This document shows, in pieces, positions 10,001-19,345 of a stretch of DNA of 64,000 bases. A program made the translations under genes and the position numbers. Source of the DNA: Citroniella saccharovorans (GTDB lineage: Bacteria > Bacillota > Clostridia > Tissierellales > Peptoniphilaceae); the NCBI RefSeq assembly GCF_035481615.1, contig NZ_JAYKOT010000003.1:806001-870000 (forward strand). Reading direction: 5' to 3'. The notes beneath the pieces were generated by a model. It made no database searches and was not told where the DNA came from. It saw only the letters and a program-made list of their open reading frames with translations. The stretch's first letter is position 1; each line of letters opens with the position of its first letter.

Positions 10001-11298
10001 TCAGGATTTATTAGAGCAGAAAATTTATCAACAATAATACCATTTTCTAGTTTAACTGCTCCTATTTCAGTTATTTTGTCAAAATTATTACCAAGTCCAG
10101 TTGTTTCAATATCAAAAACTACAATTTTATTATAATTTGTATTTTCATCAGTATTTAAAAATATTGGTAGATAATCATCATAAACATTAGTATCAAGTCC
10201 ATAAATTGGCTTAATATCGTTTTTCTCAGCTAAGTCCATCAAAATAGGAAAGGACTGTAATGAGTCTTGATCTGTAATTGATATAGCTTTTTGACCATAA
10301 TCTTTTAATCTTTTAATTAGACTTTCTAAGTTTAAAAAGCCATTAAAGGAACTCATTTGAGTGTGGCATCTAAGCTCTACTCTTTTATTAATAGACGTAT
10401 CAACTTTTTTCTTCTCAGTAGTTTTAGTTATACTAGTTATACTTAGCGTATAATTGTTTGTATATGAATCTAAACCATAATTTCCTGATACAAGAACAAA
10501 ATCACCATTATCTATATTATCTTGAAACAAACGAGCTTTATCTTTTTTTAAAAAAGCCTTGCAGGTAGTAGCGTCAGTTTCATCTTTTATATTAAAACTT
10601 ATTATAAAAGTATCATTTTTTATTTCTCTATATTCTAAAGAAAATACTTGTCCTTCAATATTTGCTTTATATGTTGAATCATTTAAGTCAGAAATATTAA
10701 TGATATCCCCTTTTATTTTTCTACCTATATAAAAATCATTATTATTTATATTTTCAGTGTCTTTTTTAGGGATTTTATTTATTTGATCCGTAAAATTTTT
10801 TGCTATTTCGTTATTCTTTACTTTGTTTTTTTCTAAAATATCTTTTAAATCTACATTTCTATCAAGTTTATAATAAATATTGAATCTGTTTCCTAATTTA
10901 GATTTTAATTTTAATTTTAAATTATTATATAATTTTGCCTTAAAAGTTTCGTAACTATTCTCATTTTTAAAATATAAATTAAGTTTCTCTTCAGATAAAT
11001 CATACGTAAGATTAGACTCAACAAATATGATATTATTTTCTTCAAAGAAATTTTTAATAAATTGCAGTATATCCTCACTATTAAAATCTTCAAATTTTTG
11101 AATAACCTCTATTTCTATAATAGTATTAACATTTGAAAACAAGTTACTAACTTCTTTTTTTATACTTTCTAGGTCATATTCTTTTCCATTATCCGAGTAT
11201 GATAGATAAACATTTAAAGATTTGCTTTTCTCATTATATACTGCTTCTTTAAAATTAAGGTCTGTACTTATTTTATTTATATCTGTAAAAAAGCTCAC
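7061..11298 (-). CDS. polC: DNA polymerase III PolC, interrupted by two +1 homopolymer shifts
   Basis: Gram-positive replicative DNA polymerase with built-in proofreading. The start is the GTG at 11298 after GAAAGGGG. An N-terminal OB-like region is followed by a PHP domain (VELRCHTQMSSFNGF), a DEDDh exonuclease (VFDIETTGLG, AHNAEFDISF, HRAVDDAGATAE), a zinc motif (CPNC...CPNC), the palm motif KEPDIDLNF, and the C-terminal HhH domain ending QLDLF. The frame breaks twice. One extra T in the 7-T run 7802-7808 ends the first frame just after DVWLNNAQLLIKEK. One extra A in the 5-A run 7556-7560 ends the second after YVMMSF. Removing both gives 1411 residues, a normal PolC length. Since PolC is essential, sequencing error is likelier than a true pseudogene. 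Confidence 0.93.
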
Positions 11299-11311
11299 AA
11301 AATACCCCTTT

Positions 11312-12358
11312 CTACAATAGATTAATTTCCTCTAATAATTGTTCAATTAATCTACTTTTATCACATCTTTTGTAAAAATGACCTTTTTTAAAAAATATAG
11401 AATCTTCCCCACTAAAAGCCACACCTATATCCGCTTCTTTAGCTTCTCCAGGACCATTTACTGGACAGCCCATAATTGCTATAGTAATATCTTTCTTGAT
11501 TCCTTTGACTTTTTCCTCAACATCATTCACTATTTTTATTAAATCTACGTTAGTTCTGGCACAAGTTGGACATGAAACTATATTTACTCCAAATTTTCTT
11601 AATTTTAAACTTTTTAATATCTCTTTTCCTACTTTTACTTCTAGTAAAGGATCTCCAGTAATAGAAACCCTTATTGTATCACCAATTCCTTGAGATAATA
11701 AGCTTCCAATACCTATACTTGATTTTATGCTAGAGGAAAAAAATGGACCAGCTTCAGTTACGCCTAAATGTAATGGATAATCGACTAAACTAGAAAGCTT
11801 TTTATAGGATTCAATCATAGTCAAAACATCAGAAGATTTTATTGAAAGCTTTATATCTGTAAAATCATATTTTTCAAGCATTTTAGTCTGAAGAATTGCA
11901 CTTGCTACAAGCGATTCAACATTTACACCATTATATTTTTCAATAATATCCTTGTGAATTGATCCCGAATTTACACCAATACGAATTGGTATTTTTCTTC
12001 TTTTGCAACTATTAACTATTTCCTTTATTTCACTTTCTTTTTTTAGGTTTCCAGGATTAATCCTTAAACAATCACATCCATACTCAACAGCATATAGTCC
12101 AAGCTTATAGTCAAATTGAATATCTGCAATTAATGGAACACTAATGTTATCTTTAATTTTTACTATGGCTTTAGCATCATCTAAACTATTTACTGCACAT
12201 CTAATAATGTCTAATCCTTCATCTTCTAATTTTATTATTTGATTGACTGTTTCCTCTATATTTGAAGTGTTTGTATTTGTCATTGATTGTATAGTAATGG
12301 GAGAGTTCCCACCTACAGGAACGCTCCCAACCATAATTTGTTTTGTATGTTTTCTCAA
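11312..12358 (-). CDS. ispG: 4-hydroxy-3-methylbut-2-enyl diphosphate synthase IspG
   Basis: 348 residues. It is the Fe-S enzyme of the MEP isoprenoid pathway converting MEcPP to HMBPP. The N-terminal TIM barrel begins VGSVPVGGNSPITIQSMTNT. The C-terminal cluster ligands are visible in SCPTCARTNVDL and GCPVNGPGEAKEADIGVA. It lies 10 bases downstream of rseP and 13 before polC, as in other clostridia. The dxr gene usually found in this cluster is absent here. Confidence 0.96.
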   Translation of the reverse strand: MRKHTKQIMVGSVPVGGNSPITIQSMTNTNTSNIEETVNQIIKLEDEGLDIIRCAVNSLDDAKAIVKIKDNISVPLIADIQFDYKLGLYAVEYGCDCLRINPGNLKKESEIKEIVNSCKRRKIPIRIGVNSGSIHKDIIEKYNGVNVESLVASAILQTKMLEKYDFTDIKLSIKSSDVLTMIESYKKLSSLVDYPLHLGVTEAGPFFSSSIKSSIGIGSLLSQGIGDTIRVSITGDPLLEVKVGKEILKSLKLRKFGVNIVSCPTCARTNVDLIKIVNDVEEKVKGIKKDITIAIMGCPVNGPGEAKEADIGVAFSGEDSIFFKKGHFYKRCDKSRLIEQLLEEINLL

Positions 12359-12367
12359 AATAATCTC

Positions 12368-13354
12368 CTATTTAATTATTCCAATATCTTTTAATGTTAC
12401 AACAATAATTAATAAAATTAAAAAAGCAAAACCTGCTAAATTAATATATCCAAGCACATTTTGATTAAATCTTTTTCCTCTTATTTTTTCTAAAATTGTA
12501 ACCAATACTTTTGAACCATCAAGCGCTGGAATAGGGAGTAAGTTGAAAAAACCAACATTTATATTTATAAAAGCTGCTAACATTATTAAATATCCGAATC
12601 CAATTTTTGCAGCATCTCCAATTGTTGAGACAATACCAACTGGTCCTGATACATCTTTTAGTGAAATTCCACCAGTAAAAACCATTTTTAAAAATTTAAT
12701 CATCTCATTAAATACCATTGCAAAACTAGAAAGTCCATAAGATATTGCGCTCCCTAAAGTTTTATCATTGTCTGGATAAATACCGATCTTATTATCCTTT
12801 TTTTCAACGCTATATGAAATTATCTCGCCATCTCTATCAACAGTTATATTAAATATATCATCAGCCTTAGATATTTCATTTGAAATATCTTCCCATTTCT
12901 TTATATTTACACTATTTACTTTTATAATTTTATCGCCAATTTCAAGTCCAGATAACTTTGCAGTAGATGAATCAGTAAAATCTTTAATCGTAGTATTAGG
13001 TTGACCAACAAAAAAACCAACGCCTATTAAAAGAATTAAAGCTAAAAAGAAATTCATACTTGCTCCAGCAATTAAAACAAAAATTTTATTATACCATTTT
13101 GCATTTACAAAACTTCTTGGGTCATTAGACTCCTCATCTTCCCCTTCCATAGCACAGTATCCACCAACTGGAAGAATACGAAAAGTATATAAAGTTTCCC
13201 CTTTTTGTTTTTGAAAAAGCTTTGGTCCCATACCAACTGCAAATTCATTTACCTTTATACCTACAAGTTTAGCAACAGCAAAATGTCCAAATTCATGAAC
13301 TAATATAACTATTAAAAACACAAGTAAAGCTATTAATATTGTAATAATAATCAC
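12368..13354 (-). CDS. rseP: Site-2 intramembrane metalloprotease RseP/RasP
   Basis: 328 residues. This family cleaves membrane-embedded anti-sigma factors and signal-peptide remnants. The zinc motif HEFGH lies in the first membrane helix (about 20-24). A single PDZ domain spans about 115-185 (SGLEIGDKIIKVNSVNIKKW). The third metal ligand motif NLLPIPALDGSK is near 272-283, with a final helix at the C terminus. About four membrane segments are visible. It overlaps cdsA by 4 bases, leaving no room for dxr. Confidence 0.95.
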   Translation of the reverse strand: MIIITILIALLVFLIVILVHEFGHFAVAKLVGIKVNEFAVGMGPKLFQKQKGETLYTFRILPVGGYCAMEGEDEESNDPRSFVNAKWYNKIFVLIAGASMNFFLALILLIGVGFFVGQPNTTIKDFTDSSTAKLSGLEIGDKIIKVNSVNIKKWEDISNEISKADDIFNITVDRDGEIISYSVEKKDNKIGIYPDNDKTLGSAISYGLSSFAMVFNEMIKFLKMVFTGGISLKDVSGPVGIVSTIGDAAKIGFGYLIMLAAFININVGFFNLLPIPALDGSKVLVTILEKIRGKRFNQNVLGYINLAGFAFLILLIIVVTLKDIGIIK

Positions 13355-14124
13355 CTTCCTAATAATTTATAAAAAATAAATATTATTGGAGCAACAAATA
13401 AAATAGAATCAAATCTATCTAATATTCCTCCATGTCCTAATAAAATATGTGAAAAATCTTTTATTTTAGCTGATCTTTTTATATAAGAAGCAACTAAATC
13501 TCCTAATTGAGCAAAAATTGAACTTATTAAAAAAACAAAAAACCATATAAATAAATTATTTATTCCTAAAAAATAGGCAAGTATGGTTGTAGATAAGGAT
13601 GAAAATATGGTTCCAAATATAGCTCCCTCTACAGATTTGTTGGGACTAATCCTTTCAATTAGTTTTCTTTTTCCTAGCAAACTACCAAATAAATAGGCAA
13701 AAGTATCTGTTGACCAGCTACTCATATATATTAAATAAATATATTTCTTTTCTTTAATTAAAATTAGAATAGAAAAATTAATAAACACATATATAAAACT
13801 TAATATAAAAAAAGACATATCTTTTAAATCATATTTATGTCCAAGAACAGCAATTATTATTGCTAATTGAAATACAAAAAGTAGTAACAAAAAATATTCT
13901 TTTTTAAAATATATCATAATAAAATATACTAAGCCCAATATAATTTGTAATTTTAGTGGGTAATTAACACCCATATGTTTAAATGCAAAAGATAACTCTA
14001 TGCTAGATAATAAAGCAATAATAAATACAGCAACAAGATGGATATGGGTGCTTATTTTTAAGGAAAGTATAACAGCTGCTAATAAAAGAATACCAGTAAT
14101 AGTTCTTTTGATAAAATTATTCAT
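13351..14124 (-). CDS. cdsA: Phosphatidate cytidylyltransferase CdsA
   Basis: 257 residues, highly hydrophobic with about seven or eight membrane segments. It makes CDP-diacylglycerol for phospholipid synthesis. The family signature is seen as ISPNKSVEGAIFG and the C-terminal QLGDLVASYIKRSAKIKDF followed by HGGILDRFDS. It shares the ATGA-type overlap with uppS upstream and overlaps rseP downstream. Confidence 0.95.
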   Translation of the reverse strand: MNNFIKRTITGILLLAAVILSLKISTHIHLVAVFIIALLSSIELSFAFKHMGVNYPLKLQIILGLVYFIMIYFKKEYFLLLLFVFQLAIIIAVLGHKYDLKDMSFFILSFIYVFINFSILILIKEKKYIYLIYMSSWSTDTFAYLFGSLLGKRKLIERISPNKSVEGAIFGTIFSSLSTTILAYFLGINNLFIWFFVFLISSIFAQLGDLVASYIKRSAKIKDFSHILLGHGGILDRFDSILFVAPIIFIFYKLLGR

Positions 14125-14837
14125 TAAATATTCCCATACCTCCTATTTCTGTTATTAAACTCAGATATAGCTAAATCTAAATCATACTCATTAAAATCAG
14201 GCCAATATTTATCTGTAAAATATAGTTCCGAATAAGATGATTGATAAGTTAAAAAATTACTAAGTCTTAACTCCCCGCCTGTCCTAATAATAAGATCAGG
14301 GTCTTTTAAATCACAAGTATACAGATACTTAGATATTGTATTAGTAGATAAATCATTAATAGATAAATTACCATCTAATATTTCTGTATGTATAGTTTTA
14401 AAAGCCCTTAATATTTCATCGCGTCCACCATAATTAATAAGTAAATTTAAAATCATACCAGTATTATTTTTAGTTGTTAAAATCGATTTTTCTACAGCAT
14501 CTAAAGACCTTTTTGGTAATTTTGAAATATCTCCACTTACCATAATTTTTACATTTTCTTCATTTAGTTTATTTAGTTCATTTTCGATATATACTACGAG
14601 TAAATTCATTAAAGCTTCTACTTCTAAATTTGGCCTTTTCCAGTTTTCAGTAGAGAAGCAATATAAGCTTAAAATTTTAATACCTTTATTTGAAGCCTCT
14701 CTAACGATCTTAATAACAGTATCCATCCCTTTTTTGTGACCATAGCTTCTAGGTAAATTTCTCTTTTTAGCCCATCTTCCATTTCCATCCATAATAATTC
14801 CAATATGGAATGGAATAATTTCCTTGTTATTAATCAT
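14124..14837 (-). CDS. uppS: Undecaprenyl diphosphate synthase UppS
   Basis: Cis-prenyltransferase making the C55 lipid carrier for peptidoglycan. The start is placed at the ATG at 14837 (237 residues, beginning MINNKEIIP) because GGAGG lies directly before it. The longer frame to 14891 has no RBS. The catalytic IIMDGNGRWAKKRNLPRSYGH motif is near residue 14, SLYCFSTENWKRP follows, and the C-terminal DLIIRTGGELRLSNFLTYQSSYSELYF signature is intact. Confidence 0.95.
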   Translation of the reverse strand: MINNKEIIPFHIGIIMDGNGRWAKKRNLPRSYGHKKGMDTVIKIVREASNKGIKILSLYCFSTENWKRPNLEVEALMNLLVVYIENELNKLNEENVKIMVSGDISKLPKRSLDAVEKSILTTKNNTGMILNLLINYGGRDEILRAFKTIHTEILDGNLSINDLSTNTISKYLYTCDLKDPDLIIRTGGELRLSNFLTYQSSYSELYFTDKYWPDFNEYDLDLAISEFNNRNRRYGNI

Positions 14838-14890
14838 AGTTCCTCCAAAATAAACTAAATAAACCGGAAGTTGAGAAAATCTCAACTTCA

Positions 14891-15448
14891 CTAAAACTCC
14901 ATAAGTTCTTTTTCTTTTTCTTTAATTGTATCGTCAATTAATTCATTATACTTGTCAACAACTTCTTGGATTTCTGATTCTGCATTTTTTCTATCATCTT
15001 CAGGAAGTGATTCTTCTTTTTCCATTCTTTTTATTTCATCAATAGCATCTTTTCTTAAATTTCTAACTGCAATTTTCGAGTTTTCGCCTTCTTTTTTTGC
15101 AACTTTAATCAATTCTTTTCTTCTATCTTCAGTTAGAATTGGAAATGGTAATCTAATAATTTTTCCATCATTAGAAGGAGTAATACCTAAATCTGATTTC
15201 AAAATAGCTTTTTCAATTTCAGATAAAACTTTTGCATCCCATGGTTGTATTACTAAAAGCCTAGCCTCAGGTGCTGAAATAGATGCTACTTGTTTTAATG
15301 GAGTCATACTTCCGTAATATAAAACTTGTATATTTTCAACAAGTTGAGGATTTGCTCTTCCTGCTCTAATATTCATTAGCTCATTTTTTAATGAAGCTAT
15401 AGTTTTCTTTGATCTTTCTTCCAAATCTTTAATAACTTCTTGATACAT
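14891..15448 (-). CDS. frr: Ribosome recycling factor
   Basis: 185 residues, standard RRF length. It splits post-termination ribosomes with EF-G. Typical motifs are NIRAGRANPQLVENIQVLYYGSMTPL and the C-terminal helical LRKDAIDEIKRMEK region. A GGAGG sits before the ATG at 15448. It is flanked by pyrH (8-base gap) and uppS, in the conserved rpsB-tsf-pyrH-frr-uppS-cdsA order. Confidence 0.97.
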   Translation of the reverse strand: MYQEVIKDLEERSKKTIASLKNELMNIRAGRANPQLVENIQVLYYGSMTPLKQVASISAPEARLLVIQPWDAKVLSEIEKAILKSDLGITPSNDGKIIRLPFPILTEDRRKELIKVAKKEGENSKIAVRNLRKDAIDEIKRMEKEESLPEDDRKNAESEIQEVVDKYNELIDDTIKEKEKELMEF

Positions 15449-15456
15449 AATGCCTC

Positions 15457-16164
15457 CTATTTAATAACAGTTCCAATTTCTTCGCCTTCAAATATTCTTA
15501 TTAAATTTAAAGGGTCATCAAGTCCAAAAACAACCAAATCAATTTCATTATCTCTACAGAGAGAAGCGGCAGTAGAGTCCATTATTTCTAGACCTTTAGT
15601 CAAAACTTCATAATGCGTTAATTTATCAAATTTAATAGCATCACTATATTTATTTGGGTCTTTATTATAAACTCCATCTACTCCACGCTTACCTATTAGA
15701 ATAACATCACTGTCAATTTCACAAGCACGAAGAGCAGCCGTAGTATCTGTGGAAAAATATGGTAAACCTGTTCCAGCAGCAAATATAACAATTCTACCTT
15801 TTTCAAGATGTCTAATGGCTCTACGTCTGATATAGGGTTCTGCAATTTCTTGCATCTGTATAGCTGTTTGTACTCTAGTATCTACACCCATTTCTTCTAA
15901 CGATGCCTGAAGCCTCAAAGCGTTTATTACCGTTCCAAGCATCCCCATATTATCAGATGTAGATCTATCCATTAGAGTACTAGTTTTTCCTCTCCAAAAG
16001 TTTCCACCACCAACAACAATAGCAATTTCAACTCCTGTTTTTTTTATTTCCTTAATGGCACTACATATATTATTAATAGTATCATCATCAAGTCCATGAC
16101 CTTTGCCACCAGATAAAGCTTCACCACTTAACTTTAAAACTATTCTTTTATAAATAGGTTTCAA
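15457..16164 (-). CDS. pyrH: UMP kinase
   Basis: 235 residues, amino acid kinase fold. It converts UMP to UDP and in bacteria is usually a GTP-activated hexamer. Motifs are RIVLKLSGEALSGG at the N terminus, VVGGGNFWRGK, and GTGLPYFSTDTTAALRA. The start is TTG at 16164, with AGGAGG eight bases upstream. A terminator-like hairpin overlaps the tsf stop just upstream. Confidence 0.96.
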   Translation of the reverse strand: MKPIYKRIVLKLSGEALSGGKGHGLDDDTINNICSAIKEIKKTGVEIAIVVGGGNFWRGKTSTLMDRSTSDNMGMLGTVINALRLQASLEEMGVDTRVQTAIQMQEIAEPYIRRRAIRHLEKGRIVIFAAGTGLPYFSTDTTAALRACEIDSDVILIGKRGVDGVYNKDPNKYSDAIKFDKLTHYEVLTKGLEIMDSTAASLCRDNEIDLVVFGLDDPLNLIRIFEGEEIGTVIK

Positions 16165-16185
16165 ATTTTCCTCCTATTATTATAA

Positions 16186-16213
16186 AATTTGAAGCGCTAA
16201 AGCGCTTCAAATT
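16186..16213 (-). terminator. Hairpin terminator/attenuator between tsf and pyrH
   Basis: A perfect 13-bp stem around a tiny AA loop (arms AATTTGAAGCGCT and AGCGCTTCAAATT). It is followed on the minus strand by TTTATAATAAT. The tsf stop codon is inside the stem. It is likely a partial terminator that lowers pyrH-frr output relative to rpsB-tsf. Confidence 0.7.
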
Positions 16214-16886
16214 ACTCTCCCATTTGTTTCTTTACTTCTTCAGCAAAATCTTCTTCTCTTTTTTCTAGTCCTTCACCAACTTCATATCTAGTGAATCTTC
16301 TAATTTTAATATTTTCTCCAATTTTAGCAATAATATCAGTTAATACATCATTAACTTTCTTTGAAGGGTCTTTAATAAATGGTTGATCTACAAGACAATA
16401 TTCCTCGTAGTATTTTTCCATTCTACCTTCAACTTTTTTCTCTGCAATCATTTGTGCCTTATCTTCAGGAATATTTTTTTCTTTAGATTCGTTTTTAGCT
16501 TGCTCGATTAAAACGTGCTTTTCTTGTTGAATTTTTTCTTCTGGAACTTCTTCTCTAGAAACATATAAAGGATTTGATGCAGCAACTTGCATAGCCATAT
16601 CTCTTACAAATACTTTAAAGTCATCATTCTTTGCTACAAAGTCAGTTTCAGAGTTAACTTCAATAAGAACTCCAATTCTTCCTTGATGAATGTAGGAATC
16701 TACAAGTCCGCTTGAAGCTATTCTTCCTGATTTTTTTGAAGCACTAGCTATTCCCTTTTCTCTTAACCAATCAACTGCCTTATCGATATCACCTTTTGTT
16801 TCAACAAGAGCTTTCTTACAATCCATCATACCAGCTCCTGTTTTATCTCTTAATGCTTTTACTTCTTTAGCTGTAAAATCTGCCAT
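16212..16886 (-). CDS. tsf: Elongation factor Ts
   Basis: 224 residues. It is the nucleotide exchange factor for EF-Tu. The N-terminal UBA-like domain contains LRDKTGAGMMDCKKALVE. The core has EVNSETDFVAKNDDFK and the C-terminal part has QPFIKD. It is slightly shorter than E. coli EF-Ts (283), as in other Firmicutes that lack part of the C-terminal subdomain. It follows rpsB after a hairpin-containing spacer. Confidence 0.97.
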   Translation of the reverse strand: MADFTAKEVKALRDKTGAGMMDCKKALVETKGDIDKAVDWLREKGIASASKKSGRIASSGLVDSYIHQGRIGVLIEVNSETDFVAKNDDFKVFVRDMAMQVAASNPLYVSREEVPEEKIQQEKHVLIEQAKNESKEKNIPEDKAQMIAEKKVEGRMEKYYEEYCLVDQPFIKDPSKKVNDVLTDIIAKIGENIKIRRFTRYEVGEGLEKREEDFAEEVKKQMGE

Positions 16887-16917
16887 TAAAACCCCTCCTA
16901 ATTTATAATATTATAAA

Positions 16918-16953
16918 AGGGTATGAGTAAGAAAAATTCTTAACTCCTACCCT
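16918..16953 (-). terminator. Hairpin between rpsB and tsf
   Basis: Long imperfect stem-loop with arms AGGGTATGAGTAAGAA and TTCTTAACTCCTACCCT, followed on the minus strand by TTTTATAATATT. It is probably a partial terminator or mRNA-stabilising structure between two ribosome-related genes expressed at different levels. Confidence 0.55.
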
Positions 16954-16983
16954 ATTTAACTAAAATATTTGCTTAATATAAAA

Positions 16984-17787
16984 TTAAGCCTCCTCAGTTT
17001 CTTCTGTTTCTTCTAATTCATTATTAGTTTCTTCAGCTGCAATATCTTCTATATTTTCTTCATTTTCATCATAAGCTAAATCTTCAGATGATTCTTCATA
17101 TTGATGACCTTGGTTTCCTTCAATAACCGCATTTGCTATAGTAGAAGTTAATAATTTAACTGCTCTAATTGCATCATCATTGCCAGGAATAGGATAATCA
17201 ACTTCATCCGGGTCACAATTTGTATCAACTATTCCAATTACAGGAATACCAAGAATATGTGCTTCATTAACTGCTATATATTTTTTTTTTGGATCAACTA
17301 CAAATAGAATATCAGGCAATGAAGTCATATCTTTAATTCCACCTAAAAATCTTTCAAGTTTTTCTCTTTCATGGATTAGAGCTGTAACTTCTTTTTTAGG
17401 CAAAACTGAAAAAACGTCATCTTCTTCCATTTTTTCCAATTCTTTTAATCTAGCAATTCTCTTTTTAATAGTTTCAAAGTTAGTAAGCATTCCGCCTAAC
17501 CATCTTTGAGAAACATAGAAGCCACCGCATCTTTTAGCTTCACTTTCAACAGCTTCTTGAGCTTGTTTTTTTGTACCTACAAAAAGAATTTTTCCACCGT
17601 TTTCTATAATTTCTTCACAGGCTTTATAAGCTTCTTCTGTCTTTTTAACGGTTTTTTGTAAATCAATAATATAGATTCCATTTCTTTCTGTAAAGATGAA
17701 TTTCTTCATCTTTGGGTTCCATCTTCTTGTTTGGTGTCCAAAATGAACTCCAGCCTCAAGAAGGTTTTTCATACTAATAACTGACAT
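16984..17787 (-). CDS. rpsB: 30S ribosomal protein S2
   Basis: 267 residues. Conserved S2 motifs are LLEAGVHFGHQTRRWNPKM, FVGTKKQAQEAV, RWLGGMLTNF and PVIGIVDTNCDPDEVDYPIPGNDDA. It ends in a Glu-rich tail (about 230-267), a lineage extension seen in several low-GC Firmicutes. It is the first gene of rpsB-tsf-pyrH-frr-uppS-cdsA, with a promoter at 17870-17898 and a leader of about 75 bases. Confidence 0.98.
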   Translation of the reverse strand: MSVISMKNLLEAGVHFGHQTRRWNPKMKKFIFTERNGIYIIDLQKTVKKTEEAYKACEEIIENGGKILFVGTKKQAQEAVESEAKRCGGFYVSQRWLGGMLTNFETIKKRIARLKELEKMEEDDVFSVLPKKEVTALIHEREKLERFLGGIKDMTSLPDILFVVDPKKKYIAVNEAHILGIPVIGIVDTNCDPDEVDYPIPGNDDAIRAVKLLTSTIANAVIEGNQGHQYEESSEDLAYDENEENIEDIAAEETNNELEETEETEEA

Positions 17788-17869
17788 ATTATTCCTCCTA
17801 GTTTATACCTCCATCTCCAAATTATATAAACAACTAAGATATGGAAATGTGCGTATTTTTACAATACAA

Positions 17870-17898
17870 ATTATAACATACTATTTTTTAATTAGCAA
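17870..17898 (-). promoter_or_regulatory. Promoter for rpsB-tsf operon
   Basis: Minus-strand -35 TTGCTA (17898-17893), 17-base spacer, -10 TATAAT (17875-17870). It lies right after the trmD stop at 17905. The leader contains an imperfect hairpin (CCATATCT ... AGATGG) just before the rpsB RBS, where S2 autoregulation could act, but that is inference. Confidence 0.6.
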
Positions 17899-17904
17899 GA
17901 TTAT

Positions 17905-18573
17905 TCATCTATTAAGTCTGATCTTTTTTTCCTTTGTTACTCTTAAACTTTCTTTTTTCCTATACTCTTCAATTTTTTTATGATCACCAGATAATAATAT
18001 ATCTGGTACAGATAATCCTTCAAATACTCTAGGTCTAGTATAGACTGGATATTTTAATAAGCCATTATAGAATGAATCTTCTGTTACAGACTTCTCGTTT
18101 CCAACAACTCCATCTACAAGTCTTGAAATGCTATCTACCAATATCATAGCCGGAATCTCACCACCAGAGACTACAAAATCACCTATTGAAATTTCCATAT
18201 CTACTTCAAGATCTATTACTCTTTGATCAATCCCCTCATAGTGTCCACAAAGAAGAATCAAATCCTCTTCTCTAGATAAATTAGTTAATAGATTATGATT
18301 CAATTTAGAGCCTTGAGGTGATAAATAAATAACTTTAGATTTATTATTTTTTACACTTCTAATCGAATCCACAATTGGCTGACATGTCATAAGCATTCCA
18401 GGTCCACCACCATATATTTCATCATCAACTTTTTTATGTGAATCTTTGGAAAAATCTCGAATATTTATTAAATTCAGACTAATTATTTTCTCTTTTATTG
18501 CTTTCCCAATTATCCCATATTCTTTAAGTGGAATAAAAAGTTCAGGAAATAAAGTTAAAATATTAAATATCAT
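17905..18573 (-). CDS. trmD: tRNA (guanine-N1-)-methyltransferase TrmD
   Basis: 222 residues. It methylates G37 of tRNAs to prevent frameshifting. The SPOUT trefoil-knot motifs are YLSPQGSKLNHNL, LLCGHYEGIDQRVID and ISIGDFVVSGGEIPAMILVDSISRLVDG. The conserved DEIYGGGPGMLM loop is near 52-63. It overlaps rimM by 11 bases. Confidence 0.97.
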   Translation of the reverse strand: MIFNILTLFPELFIPLKEYGIIGKAIKEKIISLNLINIRDFSKDSHKKVDDEIYGGGPGMLMTCQPIVDSIRSVKNNKSKVIYLSPQGSKLNHNLLTNLSREEDLILLCGHYEGIDQRVIDLEVDMEISIGDFVVSGGEIPAMILVDSISRLVDGVVGNEKSVTEDSFYNGLLKYPVYTRPRVFEGLSVPDILLSGDHKKIEEYRKKESLRVTKEKKIRLNR

Positions 18574-19063
18574 TTATTATACCATCAATTAAAGATACAA
18601 GGATTTTTTTATTATAAAGATCTACTTTTTTTATAAAAACTTTTATAAAAGGAATTAAAATTTCTTTTTTTTCAGTTTTAACAACAAGAATATCATTTGT
18701 TTCATTTTCTATTATGTCTGTTACATAACCTAAAAAATTATTCCCTTCAAATACATTTAAACCAACTAAATCAAAAATAAAATATTCATCATTTTTAAGT
18801 TCAATTAAATCCTCGCTGGAAGTATATAAAGATTTCTTTATAAATGGACTTACATCATTTAAATTGTTAAATTCATTAAATTTTATAATTAATAAATTTC
18901 CACTTGTTTTAAATCTTTCAATTGAAACTTTTTTAGATTGGTTGTCAATATAAAAAAATTGATCTTTATTAAATCTTTCAATATTTTCAGTTAATGGAAA
19001 AAGCTTAACTTCACCTTTAATACCATGAGAAGCAACTATCTCTCCAACTTTTATCAAATCCAT
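18563..19063 (-). CDS. rimM: 16S rRNA processing protein RimM
   Basis: 166 residues, normal length. It has the N-terminal RimM domain (VGEIVASHGIKGEVKLFPLTEN) and a C-terminal PRC-barrel (EYFIFDLVGLNVF ... LIPFIKVFIKKVDL). It binds S19 and helps 30S maturation. It overlaps trmD and abuts khpA by one base, giving the standard rpsP-khpA-rimM-trmD order. Confidence 0.94.
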   Translation of the reverse strand: MDLIKVGEIVASHGIKGEVKLFPLTENIERFNKDQFFYIDNQSKKVSIERFKTSGNLLIIKFNEFNNLNDVSPFIKKSLYTSSEDLIELKNDEYFIFDLVGLNVFEGNNFLGYVTDIIENETNDILVVKTEKKEILIPFIKVFIKKVDLYNKKILVSLIDGIINDI

Positions 19064-19293
19064 TATTTTATTATATCTAGATGAACTCTTTTATTATCTT
19101 TTGTTGCACAAGCCTTTATAACAGTTCTTAGAGCTTTTGCAATTTTTCCATGTTTTCCAATAATTTTACCCATATCATCAGGATTAACTTTAATTTCAAT
19201 TTTTGTAAAATTTCCGTCTTCTATAAGATTTACATCTACATCATTAGGATTATCAACTAATGATTGTGCTATCTTAAGTACTAAATCTTTCAT
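19063..19293 (-). CDS. khpA: KH domain RNA-binding protein KhpA
   Basis: 76 residues, consisting almost only of one KH domain with GxxG seen as GKIIGKHGKIAKALRTVIKA. In streptococci and clostridia KhpA dimerises with KhpB and acts as a broad RNA chaperone linked to cell elongation. It lies between rpsP and rimM, the usual place. Confidence 0.92.
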   Translation of the reverse strand: MKDLVLKIAQSLVDNPNDVDVNLIEDGNFTKIEIKVNPDDMGKIIGKHGKIAKALRTVIKACATKDNKRVHLDIIK

Positions 19294-19345
19294 AAAAACC
19301 TCCTGAATATAAAGAGTATCTGGTAAGATATTTCTTTAGATTCTT

